This document shows, piece after piece, positions 8,407 to 17,976 of a stretch of DNA of 64,000 nt. Position 1 is the first letter of the stretch. Every line of letters begins with the position of its first letter. The notes under the pieces were generated by a model, which was not told where the DNA came from, did no database searches, and saw only the letters and a list, made by a program, of their open reading frames with translations. Both the position numbers and the translations under genes were made by a program. The stretch comes from JAFAXD01 sp963833605 (GTDB lineage Bacteria > Pseudomonadota > Alphaproteobacteria > Rhizobiales > Xanthobacteraceae), in the NCBI GenBank assembly GCA_963833605.1, contig CAWHYZ010000032.1, forward strand, positions 104,540 through 168,539, read 5' to 3'.

Positions 8407-9632
8407 CCACAGCCATGGGCACCATGCACGGCCTTACCGAATCGATCGATCGCGACATCGACGCCAGGCGCGACGACCTCATCGATCTGTGCCGACAGCT
8501 TGTGGCGGCGCCCAGCGTCAATCCGCCGGGGCGCACCACCGAGGTGGCGCAAGTCGTGCGCCGCTATCTCACCAACTACGGCATGGCGAGTGAAGTTGTC
8601 GCCGCCGACGACGATGCCCCCAACGTCGTCGCTCAAATCAATGGACGATCGGCCGGGCGCCACGTCGTATTCAACGCCCACATGGACACGATGGAAGCGG
8701 GTGACGAATCGCAGTGGAGCGTGCCGGTGCTTGAACTCACGCGCCGCGACGGTCGGCTTTACGGCCTCGGCATGGGAAACATGAAAGGGGCTCTGGCCGC
8801 GATGTGTCTTGCCGCCGCGATCCTGCACCGCCGCCGCGAGGCCTGGAACGGCCGGTTGTCGATGACGGCTGTTTCCGACGAGGTCATGTTTGGCGACAGA
8901 GGCACGGTATTCCTTCTGCGCAACCGCCCCGACCTGGCGGGCGACTTCCTGATCAGCGGCGAAGGCCCGGGCTCCATGGATTGCGCGGTCGCCGAGAAGG
9001 GTTTGCTCTGGGTCGACATCGAGGCCCGCGGGGCGCCCGGCCATTCGTCCAGGGCGCTGCACCGAGAAACGGCGGTGATGAAGCTCGCGGCCGTTCTCAG
9101 GCGGCTCGACGCGATCAACGATCTCTACGCCACCGTGCCGCCGGAACTCGCGGGCATCGAGGGCGGCGACGGCAATGTCGGTTTGCGCGTGTCTCTCAAC
9201 GCCGGCACGATCGCGGCCGGCACCGTGCGCAGTCAGATCGCCACCAGCGCCCAGGCCCAGCTCGATTTGCGCCTGCCGCCCGGAATCGCCGCCCAGGATA
9301 TGGCGGATCGGATCCGATCTGAGTGCGCCGGTGATGCCGGCATCGATGTCACGATAATCAAGGCGTGGGACGCCAACTGGGTCGCGCTGCAGAACCCGCT
9401 CGTGGTCGAGCTCATGGCCGCGGCCGAGGCGGTGCGCAGCCGTCGCCCCTCCTACGTCGTGCGGCTTCCGGGCAGCGATGCCCGCAGGTGGCGCGACCTC
9501 GGCGTACCCGCCGTCTGCTATGGGCCGCAGCCTGATCTCTCCGCCGGCATCGATGATTATGCGTACGAGCAGGACGTCATCGACTGCGCCAAGATCTATG
9601 CGCGCACGGCGTTGATGCTGATGAACCGGTAG
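8403..9632 (+). CDS. M20-family amidohydrolase/deacylase-like protein with degenerate metal site
   Basis: A 409-residue protein matching ArgE/DapE-like M20 enzymes end to end: catalytic domain, inserted dimerisation domain (about 185-290) and C-terminal catalytic part. The first metal His and its Asp are present (NAHMDTM). Three expected ligands are not: the bridging Asp is Asn (GLGMGNMKG), the second Glu of the usual Glu-Glu pair is Val (VSDEVMFG), and the C-terminal His is Ile (LSAGIDDYAYE). GEGPGS keeps the other Glu. The frame is open and coupled to the operon, so this looks like selected change rather than decay. It may be a non-metal enzyme or a binding protein. Confidence 0.8.
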   Translation: MTTAMGTMHGLTESIDRDIDARRDDLIDLCRQLVAAPSVNPPGRTTEVAQVVRRYLTNYGMASEVVAADDDAPNVVAQINGRSAGRHVVFNAHMDTMEAGDESQWSVPVLELTRRDGRLYGLGMGNMKGALAAMCLAAAILHRRREAWNGRLSMTAVSDEVMFGDRGTVFLLRNRPDLAGDFLISGEGPGSMDCAVAEKGLLWVDIEARGAPGHSSRALHRETAVMKLAAVLRRLDAINDLYATVPPELAGIEGGDGNVGLRVSLNAGTIAAGTVRSQIATSAQAQLDLRLPPGIAAQDMADRIRSECAGDAGIDVTIIKAWDANWVALQNPLVVELMAAAEAVRSRRPSYVVRLPGSDARRWRDLGVPAVCYGPQPDLSAGIDDYAYEQDVIDCAKIYARTALMLMNR

Positions 9633-9666
9633 TGTCCTCGAGCCCCAACATTTGCGCTGAAACTTC

Positions 9667-11044
9667 TCAACGGGTGGCCTCGACCAGCAGCGTCAGGGCC
9701 CGCGCAGCTTCGCGCGTCGTCCTGAACACCGGAACGTTTGCACCCTCGACCTCGGTGATCCAGCGCTGGCCCGCGCTGCCCCCGTAGACGACGAGCGCCA
9801 CCGGTTTGTCGTGGCGTTGCCGCAACCGCTTGAGCAGCTCCCCGAAGCCGGCAAAGTCAGCGTTCGCTGGCGCCAACAACGTGCACAGCACGATGTCGAC
9901 GTTCGGGTCGGCGAAGACGGCGCTCAAGCCGACCTCATGCGCTTCTCGCGGTCCTTTGACGTCGATGCCGATCCAGAAGTCGAACGGGTTCGCAGGTTCG
10001 AGCCACTCGGGCAGAATGCTTCGCATGGCGGAAATCGTCTGCGGCGCAAGGGTCGCGAGCGCAAGGCCGCCCTGCACGATGAGGTCGGTCGAGATCACGC
10101 CAAGCGCGCCACTGGTCGTCGCAATACCGACGCGGTTGCCGGCAGGTCGCGGCAGCAGCGCGAGCGCGCGCAGCGCATTGAGAAAATCGGCCTCATCCTC
10201 CGCCCGCGCGATCCCGTATTGGCGCAGCGCGCCGTCGAGCAGCTCGTCGTCGGTCGCCAGCGAGCCGGTATGGGACGAGGAAGCACGTGCGCCCTCCTGG
10301 GTCCGTCCGGGTTTGAGCATGACGATCGGCTTGGTGCGGCGAACTTCGCTGGCCTTTTGCAGAAAGCCACGCGGATTCCTGATGCTCTCCACGTAAAGGC
10401 CGATGACCTTGGTTCCTGGATCGCTGGCGGCGAAATTCAGGAAGTCGAGCTCATCGACGTTCGATCTTATTTCCGACGTCGATGCTTTTCGACACCGGCA
10501 ACCGCTGCGTTGCGGCACTCATCACCTCCAGCATCACGGCGCCGGTGAAAATGCCGGTCTGAGTGAAAAACGAGACCCCGCCCTTTTCCCAGTGCGGGAA
10601 ATTCACGAAGCTCCCCATCATGCCGCAATCAGCATTCACCATTCCGATGGTGTTGGGGCCAGCCATGAGCAAGCCGGATTGGCCGGCAATTTCCCGCAAC
10701 CGGTCCTCGTCCGCGCGCCCCTGGCTGCTCGCCTCGGAAAATCCCGCCGTGATGATGCATGCGGCGCCGGCCTTCGCGTCCACGCATTGTTTGATCGCCG
10801 CTTCAACATGAGCCTGCGGCAGCACGATGTAGACGAGGTCAATGCGCTCCGGCACCTCGGCCAGTGTCGCGTATGCCTTGCGCCCCATGATCTCGCCGCC
10901 GCCGCGGTTGATCGGATAAAGCGTACCTTTGAAGCCGCCCTTGGCCAGGTTGTCGAACAGGACACCGCCGGACTTGGTCGGGTTGGACGAGGCTCCGATG
11001 ACCGCAATGGAGCGTGGAGCAACCAAGGCCCGAATGTCTCTCAT
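9667..11044 (-). pseudogene. ADP-forming acyl-CoA synthetase, CoA-binding (alpha) subunit, frameshifted
   Basis: Residues from 11044 downward match the CoA-binding Rossmann domain (SIAVIGASSNPTKSGG, YPINRGGGEIMGRKAY) and the flavodoxin-like ligase domains (FTQTGIFTGA, then GLYVESIRNP and SHTGSLATDDELLDGAL). Near 10462-10468 the frame shifts: SIDVGNK in one frame continues as SNVDELDFLNF in the next. Removing one base gives 458 residues, the normal length. The partner ATP-grasp subunit overlaps it by ATGA at 11044. Together they would interconvert acyl-CoA, ADP and phosphate with acid, CoA and ATP. The lesion could be natural or a base-call error. Confidence 0.75.
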
Positions 11045-11782
11045 CAGCGCGCCTCCTCGACACGAAGCACGATCAGCGCATCGAGGGCGAGGATACCCCG
11101 GTCGGTGACCGTCAACGGGTTGATTTCGATTTCGGAAATCGCTTCTGCGATGCCGGCCTGGCCGGACAGATCGGACAGGGCGCGGATCGCTGCCTTCAGA
11201 CTCTGGCGATCTGCCGGACGACTGCCGCGAACGCCATCGAGAATGCGAGTCGCCGGCTTTTCGGTCAGCAGGGCGTCGATGTCGGCGTCGCGCAGCGGCG
11301 CCAATCGAAAGGATACCTGACGCAGCAGCTCGACGAAGATGCCACCAAGCCCGAACATGACGGCCGGCCCGAACTGGCGATCGATGCGCAGGCCCAGGAT
11401 CCATTCGGGTTGCGCCGGCCGGTACGCCTCGACCAGGAATCCGATCGAGAACCACGTCAGGCCTCGCCTGGCGCACCCGCGCGGCGATTGTTTCGCAGGC
11501 CGCCGCGGCCGCGGCCGCGGTCTCGACCGGAAACATTATTCCGCCCGCATCGGTCTTGTGGGTCAGCGCCGACGACACCGCTTTCACCACGACCGGCGGC
11601 CGGATTTCGTCGAGCGCAGCCGCCGCCTCGGCCGATCCGGAGACGACGCGACCGGGGGGAACCGGAATTCCCAGCGCACGCAGAAACGCCTTCGAATCCG
11701 GTTCCGACAGCGTGCGCTGGCCACGCGCGCGCGCGCGTGCGATCAGTCCGACGACATCCTGACCTGGCTTGCTCGCGGGCAT
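11044..11782 (-). pseudogene. ADP-forming acyl-CoA synthetase, ATP-grasp (beta) subunit, frameshifted
   Basis: The ATG at 11782 opens an ATP-grasp domain: LSEPDSKAFLRALGIPVPPG, then VVVKAVSSALTHKTDAGGI. After RQARPDVVLD (near 11445-11450) the frame moves by one base and continues GFLVEAYRPAQPEWILG, FGPAVMFGLGGIFVELL and EIEINPLTV, ending at 11044. Deleting one base gives 245 residues, the usual size of a stand-alone beta subunit. It starts 22 bases after the dehydrogenase stop, consistent with one operon. The two broken subunits would leave no working synthetase unless the lesions are sequencing errors. Confidence 0.75.
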
Positions 11783-11804
11783 CGGGCGAACCACGCACTG
11801 CGCC

Positions 11805-12848
11805 TTAGTGATCGATGCGCAGAAGGACCTTGCCGAACTGCTTGGCCGACTCCAGATAGCGGTGCGCATCGGCGGCTTCGCGCAGCGGAAAGACGCGGTC
11901 GATGACCGTCTTCAGTTTGCCGTTGGCCAGCAAAGGCATCATGATCTCGAGATCGTGCTTGGTCGCGCTGTTGGAGCCGATGATCTGCAACTCCTTGTGA
12001 AAGATATACTGTACGGCGATCGTGCACTCGTATGACTTGGTGCCGCCAACGGTGATCAGCCGCCCGCCACGCGTCAGGCAGCGGATGGACTTGTCCAGGA
12101 AGTCGCCGCCGACGTGTTCGACCACGACGTCGACGCCGCGCTTGTTGGTGCGACGCAAGATCTCTTCGGTGAAATCGGTCTCGTTGTAGTTGATGGTCTC
12201 GTCCGCGCCGAGCTCCTTCGCTTTCTGCAACTTCCACTCGGCGCTGGACGTGGTGTAGACGTAAGCGCCTGCGAGCTTGCCGATCTGGATCGCCGCCATG
12301 CTCACGCCTGAACTGGCCGAATTGACGAGCACGGTCTCGCCGGCCTGCAGACGACCGCGGTCGATCAGCATGTGCCACGCCGTGCCGAACGCATTGGGAA
12401 ACGCTGCAGCCGCTTCGAAACTGACCTCCGGCGGCAGGGCAATCAGATGGTTCGCCGGAAGCTTGACGTATTGCGCATAGGCGCCGTGCTCGTGGGCCCC
12501 GAGATAACGATAATCCCGGGCGCATCGATTGTGGTGTCCAGCCATGCATTGTTCACAGCGGCCGCACGGCAAAATCCACCAGCTGGTGACACGGGCGCCG
12601 AGCGGCAGGTCGCACGCCGTCTCGGGGCCAAGCGCAACCAGCTCGCCGCCGAAATCGCCACCGAGGATGTGGGGAAACCTGCCCTTGTTGGGTTTGTAGC
12701 GACCGGCACGCGCCATCAGATCGTAACCGTTGAGGCCGACCGCATGGACCTTGACCAGCGCTTCACCGCGTTGCGGTTTCGGCACCGGAACATCCGCGTA
12801 GCGCAGGACATCCGGCTCCCCGTATTTGTCGAAAACGGTCGCCTTCAT
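11805..12848 (-). CDS. MDR-superfamily zinc-lobe alcohol dehydrogenase/quinone oxidoreductase-like
   Basis: The ATG at 12848 gives 347 residues and begins on the first MDR strand (MKATVFDKYGEPDVL); a longer frame only adds an unlikely leader. The structural zinc lobe is complete (CGRCEQCMAGHHNRC). The catalytic zinc Cys is replaced in GLNGYDLMARAG and the following His region reads GGDFGGELVALG, so catalysis may be zinc-free as in quinone oxidoreductases. The cofactor motif is VNSASSGVSMAAIQIGKLAG. It is intact, between two frameshifted neighbours in the same leftward operon. An aldehyde/alcohol or enoyl reduction step is plausible. Confidence 0.8.
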   Translation of the reverse strand: MKATVFDKYGEPDVLRYADVPVPKPQRGEALVKVHAVGLNGYDLMARAGRYKPNKGRFPHILGGDFGGELVALGPETACDLPLGARVTSWWILPCGRCEQCMAGHHNRCARDYRYLGAHEHGAYAQYVKLPANHLIALPPEVSFEAAAAFPNAFGTAWHMLIDRGRLQAGETVLVNSASSGVSMAAIQIGKLAGAYVYTTSSAEWKLQKAKELGADETINYNETDFTEEILRRTNKRGVDVVVEHVGGDFLDKSIRCLTRGGRLITVGGTKSYECTIAVQYIFHKELQIIGSNSATKHDLEIMMPLLANGKLKTVIDRVFPLREAADAHRYLESAKQFGKVLLRIDH

Positions 12849-12956
12849 CTGCTCTGGTATCACGCCATCCCCCATGCGGCTCGCGCCGACGAAAAAGCCA
12901 TGTTCGGTTTCCTTGCGGCACGCGGCGAGAGCCGGCGCCAAGCTTTCGAATTGCCG

Positions 12957-14013
12957 TCAGTTCGCGCCGGTCTTGACCTGACGCGCAGCCAGGATTTTGC
13001 CGCGCCAATGTGCACCGGCGCTGATCGGCGGATAACGCGCAGGATTGTCCGCGCTCATGCATTTCTCGAAGCAGCGCACCTCGGTGTCGTGGTTGGGCAC
13101 GAAGAAGAACGCGACCGACATGCGATCCACGTTGCGCCGGATCTCCTCTGGCGGATTGACGACGCGATGGATTGTCGAAACCCACATATCGTTGGTCCAA
13201 CGCATTAGAAGATCGCCAATGTTGATGATGAACGCCCCCTCGACCATCGGCACGTCGGCCCAGTCGCCGCCGCGGCGGAGCACCTGCAATCCGCCCGGTG
13301 CATTCTCGCCGCGCAGGATGGTGAAAGCCCCATAGTCGGAGTGCGCGCCGGCGCGGAACTGGTCCGCAAGCGGTGCGTCGTGCTGGGCCGGATAATAGTT
13401 GATCCGCATGTTGGTCACATGCCGGTCGCTGCGGCTGATGAAGTAGTCTTCTTCAACATCGAGGGCGAGCGCAAAGATGCGCATCAGCCGCGTCGCCAGT
13501 TGCTCCATCGCCCGCCAATAGTCGGTGACCGAGGCGCGAAAGCCGGGCATGTCGTCCGGAAACAGATTCGGATGGAAGTGGGTCGGACCGTACCCCTCGC
13601 GCCAATAGGGTCCGTCTCCGATTTCGAGCGGGCCGAAGCCAAGACTTCTCCATCAGATCGGGCGGCGCGGCTTTTCCCATCGTGAGGCCGAGGCTCTGGC
13701 CCGCGAGGCTGTTGTAGCCGCGGCTGATCCCCGGGCCTGGCCGTTTGATGCGCAGTTTCTCCTCGGTCGGACGCGCAAAGAACGCGCGGCCGTTCTTGAA
13801 AATGGCATCGATGACGGTGTCGGAGACGCCGTGACCGGTGATGACCAGGAACCCCACACGCGCGCAGGCGCGACCGACCGCGTCGACAACCTGCTCGCGC
13901 GCGGCGCGATCGCCGCGGTCGAAGCCGGAAATGTCGATGACCGGGATCGTAGCATCCGCGTCGGCGACGCGATCACGGTCCGGCGTGAAATCGCCGGTCG
14001 CTTCCATGCTCAT
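12957..14013 (-). pseudogene. 2-oxoglutarate/Fe(II) oxygenase (isopenicillin N synthase-like), frameshifted
   Basis: The N-terminal part (ATG at 14013) carries the IPNS-like leader IPVIDISGFDRGD, RVGFLVITGHGV and RGYNSLAGQSLG. After PPDLMEK, near 13640-13645, one extra base moves the frame; it resumes LGFGPLEIGDGPYW and continues through the Fe(II) facial triad HSDYGAFT and a distal His in STIHRVVNPP, followed by the 2OG-binding Arg motif RMSVAFFF. Removing one base gives 351 residues, normal for the family. It heads the leftward arm, 58 bases below the GTATAC site at 14071. Confidence 0.8.
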
Positions 14014-14070
14014 CCTGGTCCTCGCTGAGGTCATTCCCGCAACGACGCAACGTGCCGTCGCCAACCCTTG

Positions 14071-14085
14071 ATTTTGTATACTAAA
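14071..14085. promoter_or_regulatory. Probable GntR/FCD operator, copy 2
   Basis: ATTTTGTATACTAAA lies in the gap between the ThDP-enzyme gene and the oxygenase gene, 58 bases upstream of the oxygenase ATG (14013). It is identical to the sites at 4657 (opposite strand) and 15973. The position suggests a second promoter inside the leftward arm under the same control. Confidence 0.7.
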
Positions 14086-14154
14086 TGAACCGGATTTCAA
14101 TGGGGGCAGTTTCCGCATTGGGGGCAGGATTCGTGCGCCGTGGCGGTGCCCGTA

Positions 14155-15865
14155 TCAGACCATCTGGCAGATCACGTTGAGCAGCGCCTGGCGCTTTTCC
14201 TCTTTGACGACGCGTACGGCCCGCGCCAAAGCCGGTTCAAGCTGCTCCGGCGTCTCTACCAGTTCGCCGTAACCGCCAGACGCCTCGATCACCTTCTCGA
14301 AATGCGGAGACGGCTCGAGGTTGGCGAGCGGCATTCGATTTGCGTTCCGTGCATATCCGTCCGGATACATGGCTTGAGTCTCGCTGCGCACAGACGCCCA
14401 CCCCGAATTGTTGGTCACGATAAAAAGCACCGGCAGATCGAGCGCGCGCGACATGAAGTGCGCCGGGGTCGGATTGCCGAACATGTAGCTGCCGTCACCG
14501 ATCGCCGCGATGACGAAGCGCTCGGGAGCCGCCAGCTTGGCGCCGAGCGCGGCCCCCAATCCCCAGCCGAGGCCGCCGGCCGAGCTTTGCTGAAAATAGG
14601 TTCCCGGTTTGGTCAGCCGCATGTGGGCGATCTGGACACCGAGTTCGTTGATCAGGATGGTGTCGTCGTCCTTGATCCGGTCGATGGCGCGGCTGAGCAG
14701 CGCCGGATGCATGGGCCGCTCGCTCATGATCCCGGCATAAGACGCGTCGAGCGCAGCACGAAGCGCCGCTCGTTCGCCAGCGAGACGGCGGCGGCGGCGC
14801 TCGATGCGCTCCTGATCCGTGGACAACCGCTGGCTCAACGCCTGCGCCAGCATGGGCAGCGCCAAGCCGGGGTCCCCAGGCACCGCAAGGTCGCAGGGAA
14901 AATTGCGGATCCCATAGCGCGCAAAGATCGGGTCGATTCCCATGTGGATGATCTTTGCACCGGGACCGGGCGACACCAGGTTCGGAATCCATGGCACGTC
15001 GCATTCAAGCACGAGAATTGCGTCGGCCTCGTTCACGAACGGCGTGGGCGCAAATCCCATATGCATCGGATGGTCGCTCGCAAGGCAAAGCGATTTCGGA
15101 ACATGGCACACGACCGGCAGCGCAAAACGCTCGGCGAGCGTCGCCAGTGCCGCGACGGCAGCCTTGTTCTGACCGAGACTGGCAGTGATCACGAGCGGAC
15201 GATCTGCGTTCGCCAGGATATCGGCCGCTTCGGAAATGGTGGCAGCGTCGGCGACTACGGGCCGGGTGGCAGGCTGCGGATGCCGAGGCGCGCACCCGCC
15301 AGGGAGTTCGGCGGCGAGGACTTCGCGCGGCAGCGTCAGATAGACCGGGCCCCTCGGCTCGCTCATCGCGATCGACATCGCCCGATCGACGGCCGAATGG
15401 ATCTGTTCGGGCAGCTTAACTTCGTAGTCCCATTTCACCGTTTCGCGAACCATGCCGGCCTGGTCAAACATTTCCTGGGCCCAGTGAATGAACAAGCTGC
15501 GCGACGCGGCGTGGCCGACTTCCGTGAACGGTGTGCGGCCCGCCGCAACCAGCAGAGGAATTCGCTCGCGGTAGGCGTTCATCAGGGCGCAGACCGCGTT
15601 GGCTGTGCCGACGTTGACGTGCAGCATGATCGCCTGCGGCCGTCCGGACACCAGATAATGTCCGTAAGCCATGGACACGGCGAGATTCTCGTGCGGCACC
15701 GCGATCGCCCGAACGGTGCGCCGCCCGTCCGCCGACGGCCGCGACAAGGCCTCGACGATCGGCGGGAAGTCCGTGCCCGCGTTGGCAAACAGAGTTCTCG
15801 ATTCCAAGTTCGCCGAGCCGTTGCAGGAACGCGTCCGCGCCGGTCGAGCTCGAGGTCGATGTCAT
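14155..15865 (-). pseudogene. Thiamine-diphosphate enzyme (acetolactate synthase/benzoylformate decarboxylase-like), frameshifted near N-terminus
   Basis: The ATG at 15865 follows GGAGG at five bases and opens MTSTSSSTGADAFLQRLGEL; at about 15790-15795 one extra base shifts the frame, which resumes at LFANAGTDFPPIVEAL. The rest is a full ThDP enzyme: catalytic Glu in VPHENLAVSMAYGH, the middle Rossmann domain, and the ThDP-Mg motif GDGSYMFGNPT...NNSGW at about residues 455-485. Without the extra base it is 569 residues. Such enzymes decarboxylate or ligate 2-oxo acids, which would feed an aldehyde to the dehydrogenase and acyl-CoA synthetase of this arm. Its promoter gap holds the 15973 operator. 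Confidence 0.8.
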
Positions 15866-15972
15866 GGCAGCCTCCGGGCGTTCAGCAATGAGCGACGACG
15901 CGAACAAGCGGCGGTTTGTTTCCGGCACAGAGGCTGCGGGAGTCGCCAACCAAGGCTTGTGAAGCAAGTCCG

Positions 15973-15987
15973 ATTTTGTATACTAAA
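15973..15987. promoter_or_regulatory. Probable GntR/FCD operator, copy 3
   Basis: ATTTTGTATACTAAA in the divergent gap between the ThDP-enzyme gene (start 15865) and the binding-protein gene (start 16080), about 100 bases from each. Same 15 bases as copies 1 and 2. This copy would couple the transporter to the catabolic arm. Confidence 0.7.
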
Positions 15988-16079
15988 ATAAATTGGCCGA
16001 CAACGTGATCCGACCGGCGACAAGCCGGCACAGTTTTTGCTGTTCGAGAGCGGCTCTTCGGCGACGCGGGGGATACGGC

Positions 16080-17093
16080 ATGACCGACACCGGCACGATC
16101 AAGACGATCCGCAGACCTCGCCGCCGCGCCGGCGCGCGATTGGCTTTTGCCGCGGGCGCGCTCGCGGGCATGACCGCAACGGCTGGCGCAGTCGACAAGA
16201 TCACGTTCGTGACCGACTATGGCTTGTACGGACGCCATGCGTATTTCTTCGTCGCCATCGAGAAGGGCTACTATAAGCGCGCAGACATCGAGGTCGAGAT
16301 CGTCCGCTCGCAAGGCTCCGCCAACACCATCAAGCAGGTTGCCAACGGCACCGCCCAGGTTGGTTTCGCCGATGCCTTTGCGGTGGTTCTGGGCCGCGCC
16401 AATGACAGCGTTCCGGTCAAGCTTGTCGCCATGATCTACCCCAAGCCACCGCACGCCGTTTTCGTGCTCAAGGATTCCGGCATCGCAAAACCAAAGGATC
16501 TGGAAGGCAAGACGCTGGCCGATACCGCTTTCAGTTCGGTGCCCAAACTTTTCGCCACCTATGCCAAAGCCGCGGGCATCGACGCCACAAAGGTCAAATG
16601 GGTTGCGGCAAACAGCGATGCCCTGCCTGGCATGCTGACGATGGGCCGGGTCGACGGCATCGGACAGTTCGTTGTGGGCGAGCCGCTGCTGGCCGCCGCG
16701 GCGGCGCCCAAACAGGTGCTGGGCTTGCCCTATTCCGACGCGGGCCTTGACTACTACAGCAACGGGCTGGTGGCGTCGGATGCGACGATTTAATCCAATC
16801 CCGACCTCGTCCGACGCTTTGTCAGGACGACGCTGGAGGGCTTGACGTACGCCATGGCGAATCCGCAAGAGGCCGGTGAGATCCTGCACAAGCTGCACCC
16901 CGAGATCGATACGGCAATTGCCGTCGCCGAGATGAAGGAAGTCAAGAATCTGGCGCTGCAGCCGAACGCCCCGCTCGGCACCATGGATCCAGCGCGAGTG
17001 CAGAAAACGATTGATATCGTCGGAGCCACGTTCGCCCTCAAGAGTACGGTGACGCCGGCCGACGTCTACGCGCCCGGCTTCTTGCCGCAATGA
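16080..17093 (+). pseudogene. ABC transporter binding protein, NMT1/SsuA-type, with in-frame TAA
   Basis: The ATG at 16080 gives a Tat/Sec-like leader (RRPRRRAGARLAFAAGALAG) and a mature part matching its paralogues at 1410 and 3595 (ITFVTDYGLYGRHAYFFVAIEKG). At codon 238 (16791-16793) a TAA interrupts ...SDATI; the same frame then continues SNPDLVRRFVRTTLEG up to the normal end YAPGFLPQ. The paralogue at 3595 has Lys at this place (TTIKNNPDLVRRF), so AAA or AAG to TAA is the simplest change. It is first in the transporter unit, followed by ATPase, permease and regulator. A sequencing error, or suppression, cannot be excluded. Confidence 0.8.
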
Positions 17094-17195
17094 GCTCCGG
17101 CTGCGGCCACGCAAACTTCAAGCTTGATCTTTGATGGCCGTCCGATGACGCTGGCGCATGTTGTCGGTTCGCCACGACGGCCGCGCAGGAGCGCA

Positions 17196-17976
17196 ATGAG
17201 CAAGATTTCACATCGAAGGGCTGTACAAGACCTACTCGGCGACCAATGGACGAGTGACGGCGCTCGAAAATGTCAATCTGGGAATCGAGCAGAACGAATT
17301 CGTGACCTTGGTCGGGCCGTCGGGCTGCGGCAAGTCGACTTTGCTGAAGCTGATCGGCGCGCTCATCCGCCCCTCGCGCGGAACTCTGCTTTTCGATGGC
17401 AAGCAACTCCTGAGCCCCACCCACGACGTGGGAATCGTGTTTCAGGAGGCCGTTCTCCTGCAATGGCGCACGGTGTTGGACAACGTCCTGCTGCCGGCTG
17501 AAATTCTGCGGCTCAACAGCACCGAATTCCGCACACGCGCAATGACCCTCCTCAAGTCGGTCGGACTCGAGGGGTTCGAGAAGCGGTACCCACGCGAGCT
17601 TTCCGGTGGAATGCAGCAGCGCGTTTCGATCTGTCGAGCGCTGATCCACAATCCCTCCGTGCTGCTGATGGACGAACCATTCGCCGCGCTCGATGCGATG
17701 ACCCGCGAGGAACTCGGCTTCGAACTGATGCGCATTTGGGATACCTATAAGAAGACCGTGATCTTCGTGACCCACAACATAACGGAAGCGATTCTGCTCG
17801 CCGATCGGGTCGTCGCGATGTCGCCGCGTCCGGGCCGCATTGCCAAGATCGTCGACATCGAGCTTCCGCGTCCGCGCACGATCGACATGGAGTTTACCGC
17901 CCAATTCAAGTCCTACTCGGATCAGATCCGGGAGGTCATCTATCACGGGCCAGGAGAGCGAAACGATGGCCGTTGA
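17196..17976 (+). pseudogene. ABC transporter ATP-binding protein (SsuB/NrtD-like), frameshifted at codon 4-5
   Basis: The ATG at 17196 reads MSKIS and then leaves the frame; from about 17209 another frame gives IEGLYKTYSATNGRVTALEN and the complete ATPase: Walker A GPSGCGKST, Q-loop VFQEAVLLQW, signature LSGGMQQR, Walker B VLLMDEPF, H-loop VTHN. One extra base in ATTTCAC explains it and leaves 259 residues. No good alternative start lies in the main frame before residue 12. The 3' end overlaps the permease start at 17966. The domain itself is intact, so a base error or a non-canonical start could still yield protein. Confidence 0.8.

Noticed and set aside
9633..9660. TAGTGTCCTCG after the M20 gene, similar to one end of the palindromes at 22.8-23.0 kb
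   Set aside because: Only one short arm overlapping the stop codon; no inverted partner within 200 bases.
10440..10520. Programmed +1 frameshift in the CoA-binding subunit gene
   Set aside because: No slippery codon beside an in-frame stop and no internal Shine-Dalgarno stimulator at the point of change; similar shifts in four neighbouring genes make a lesion or error more likely.
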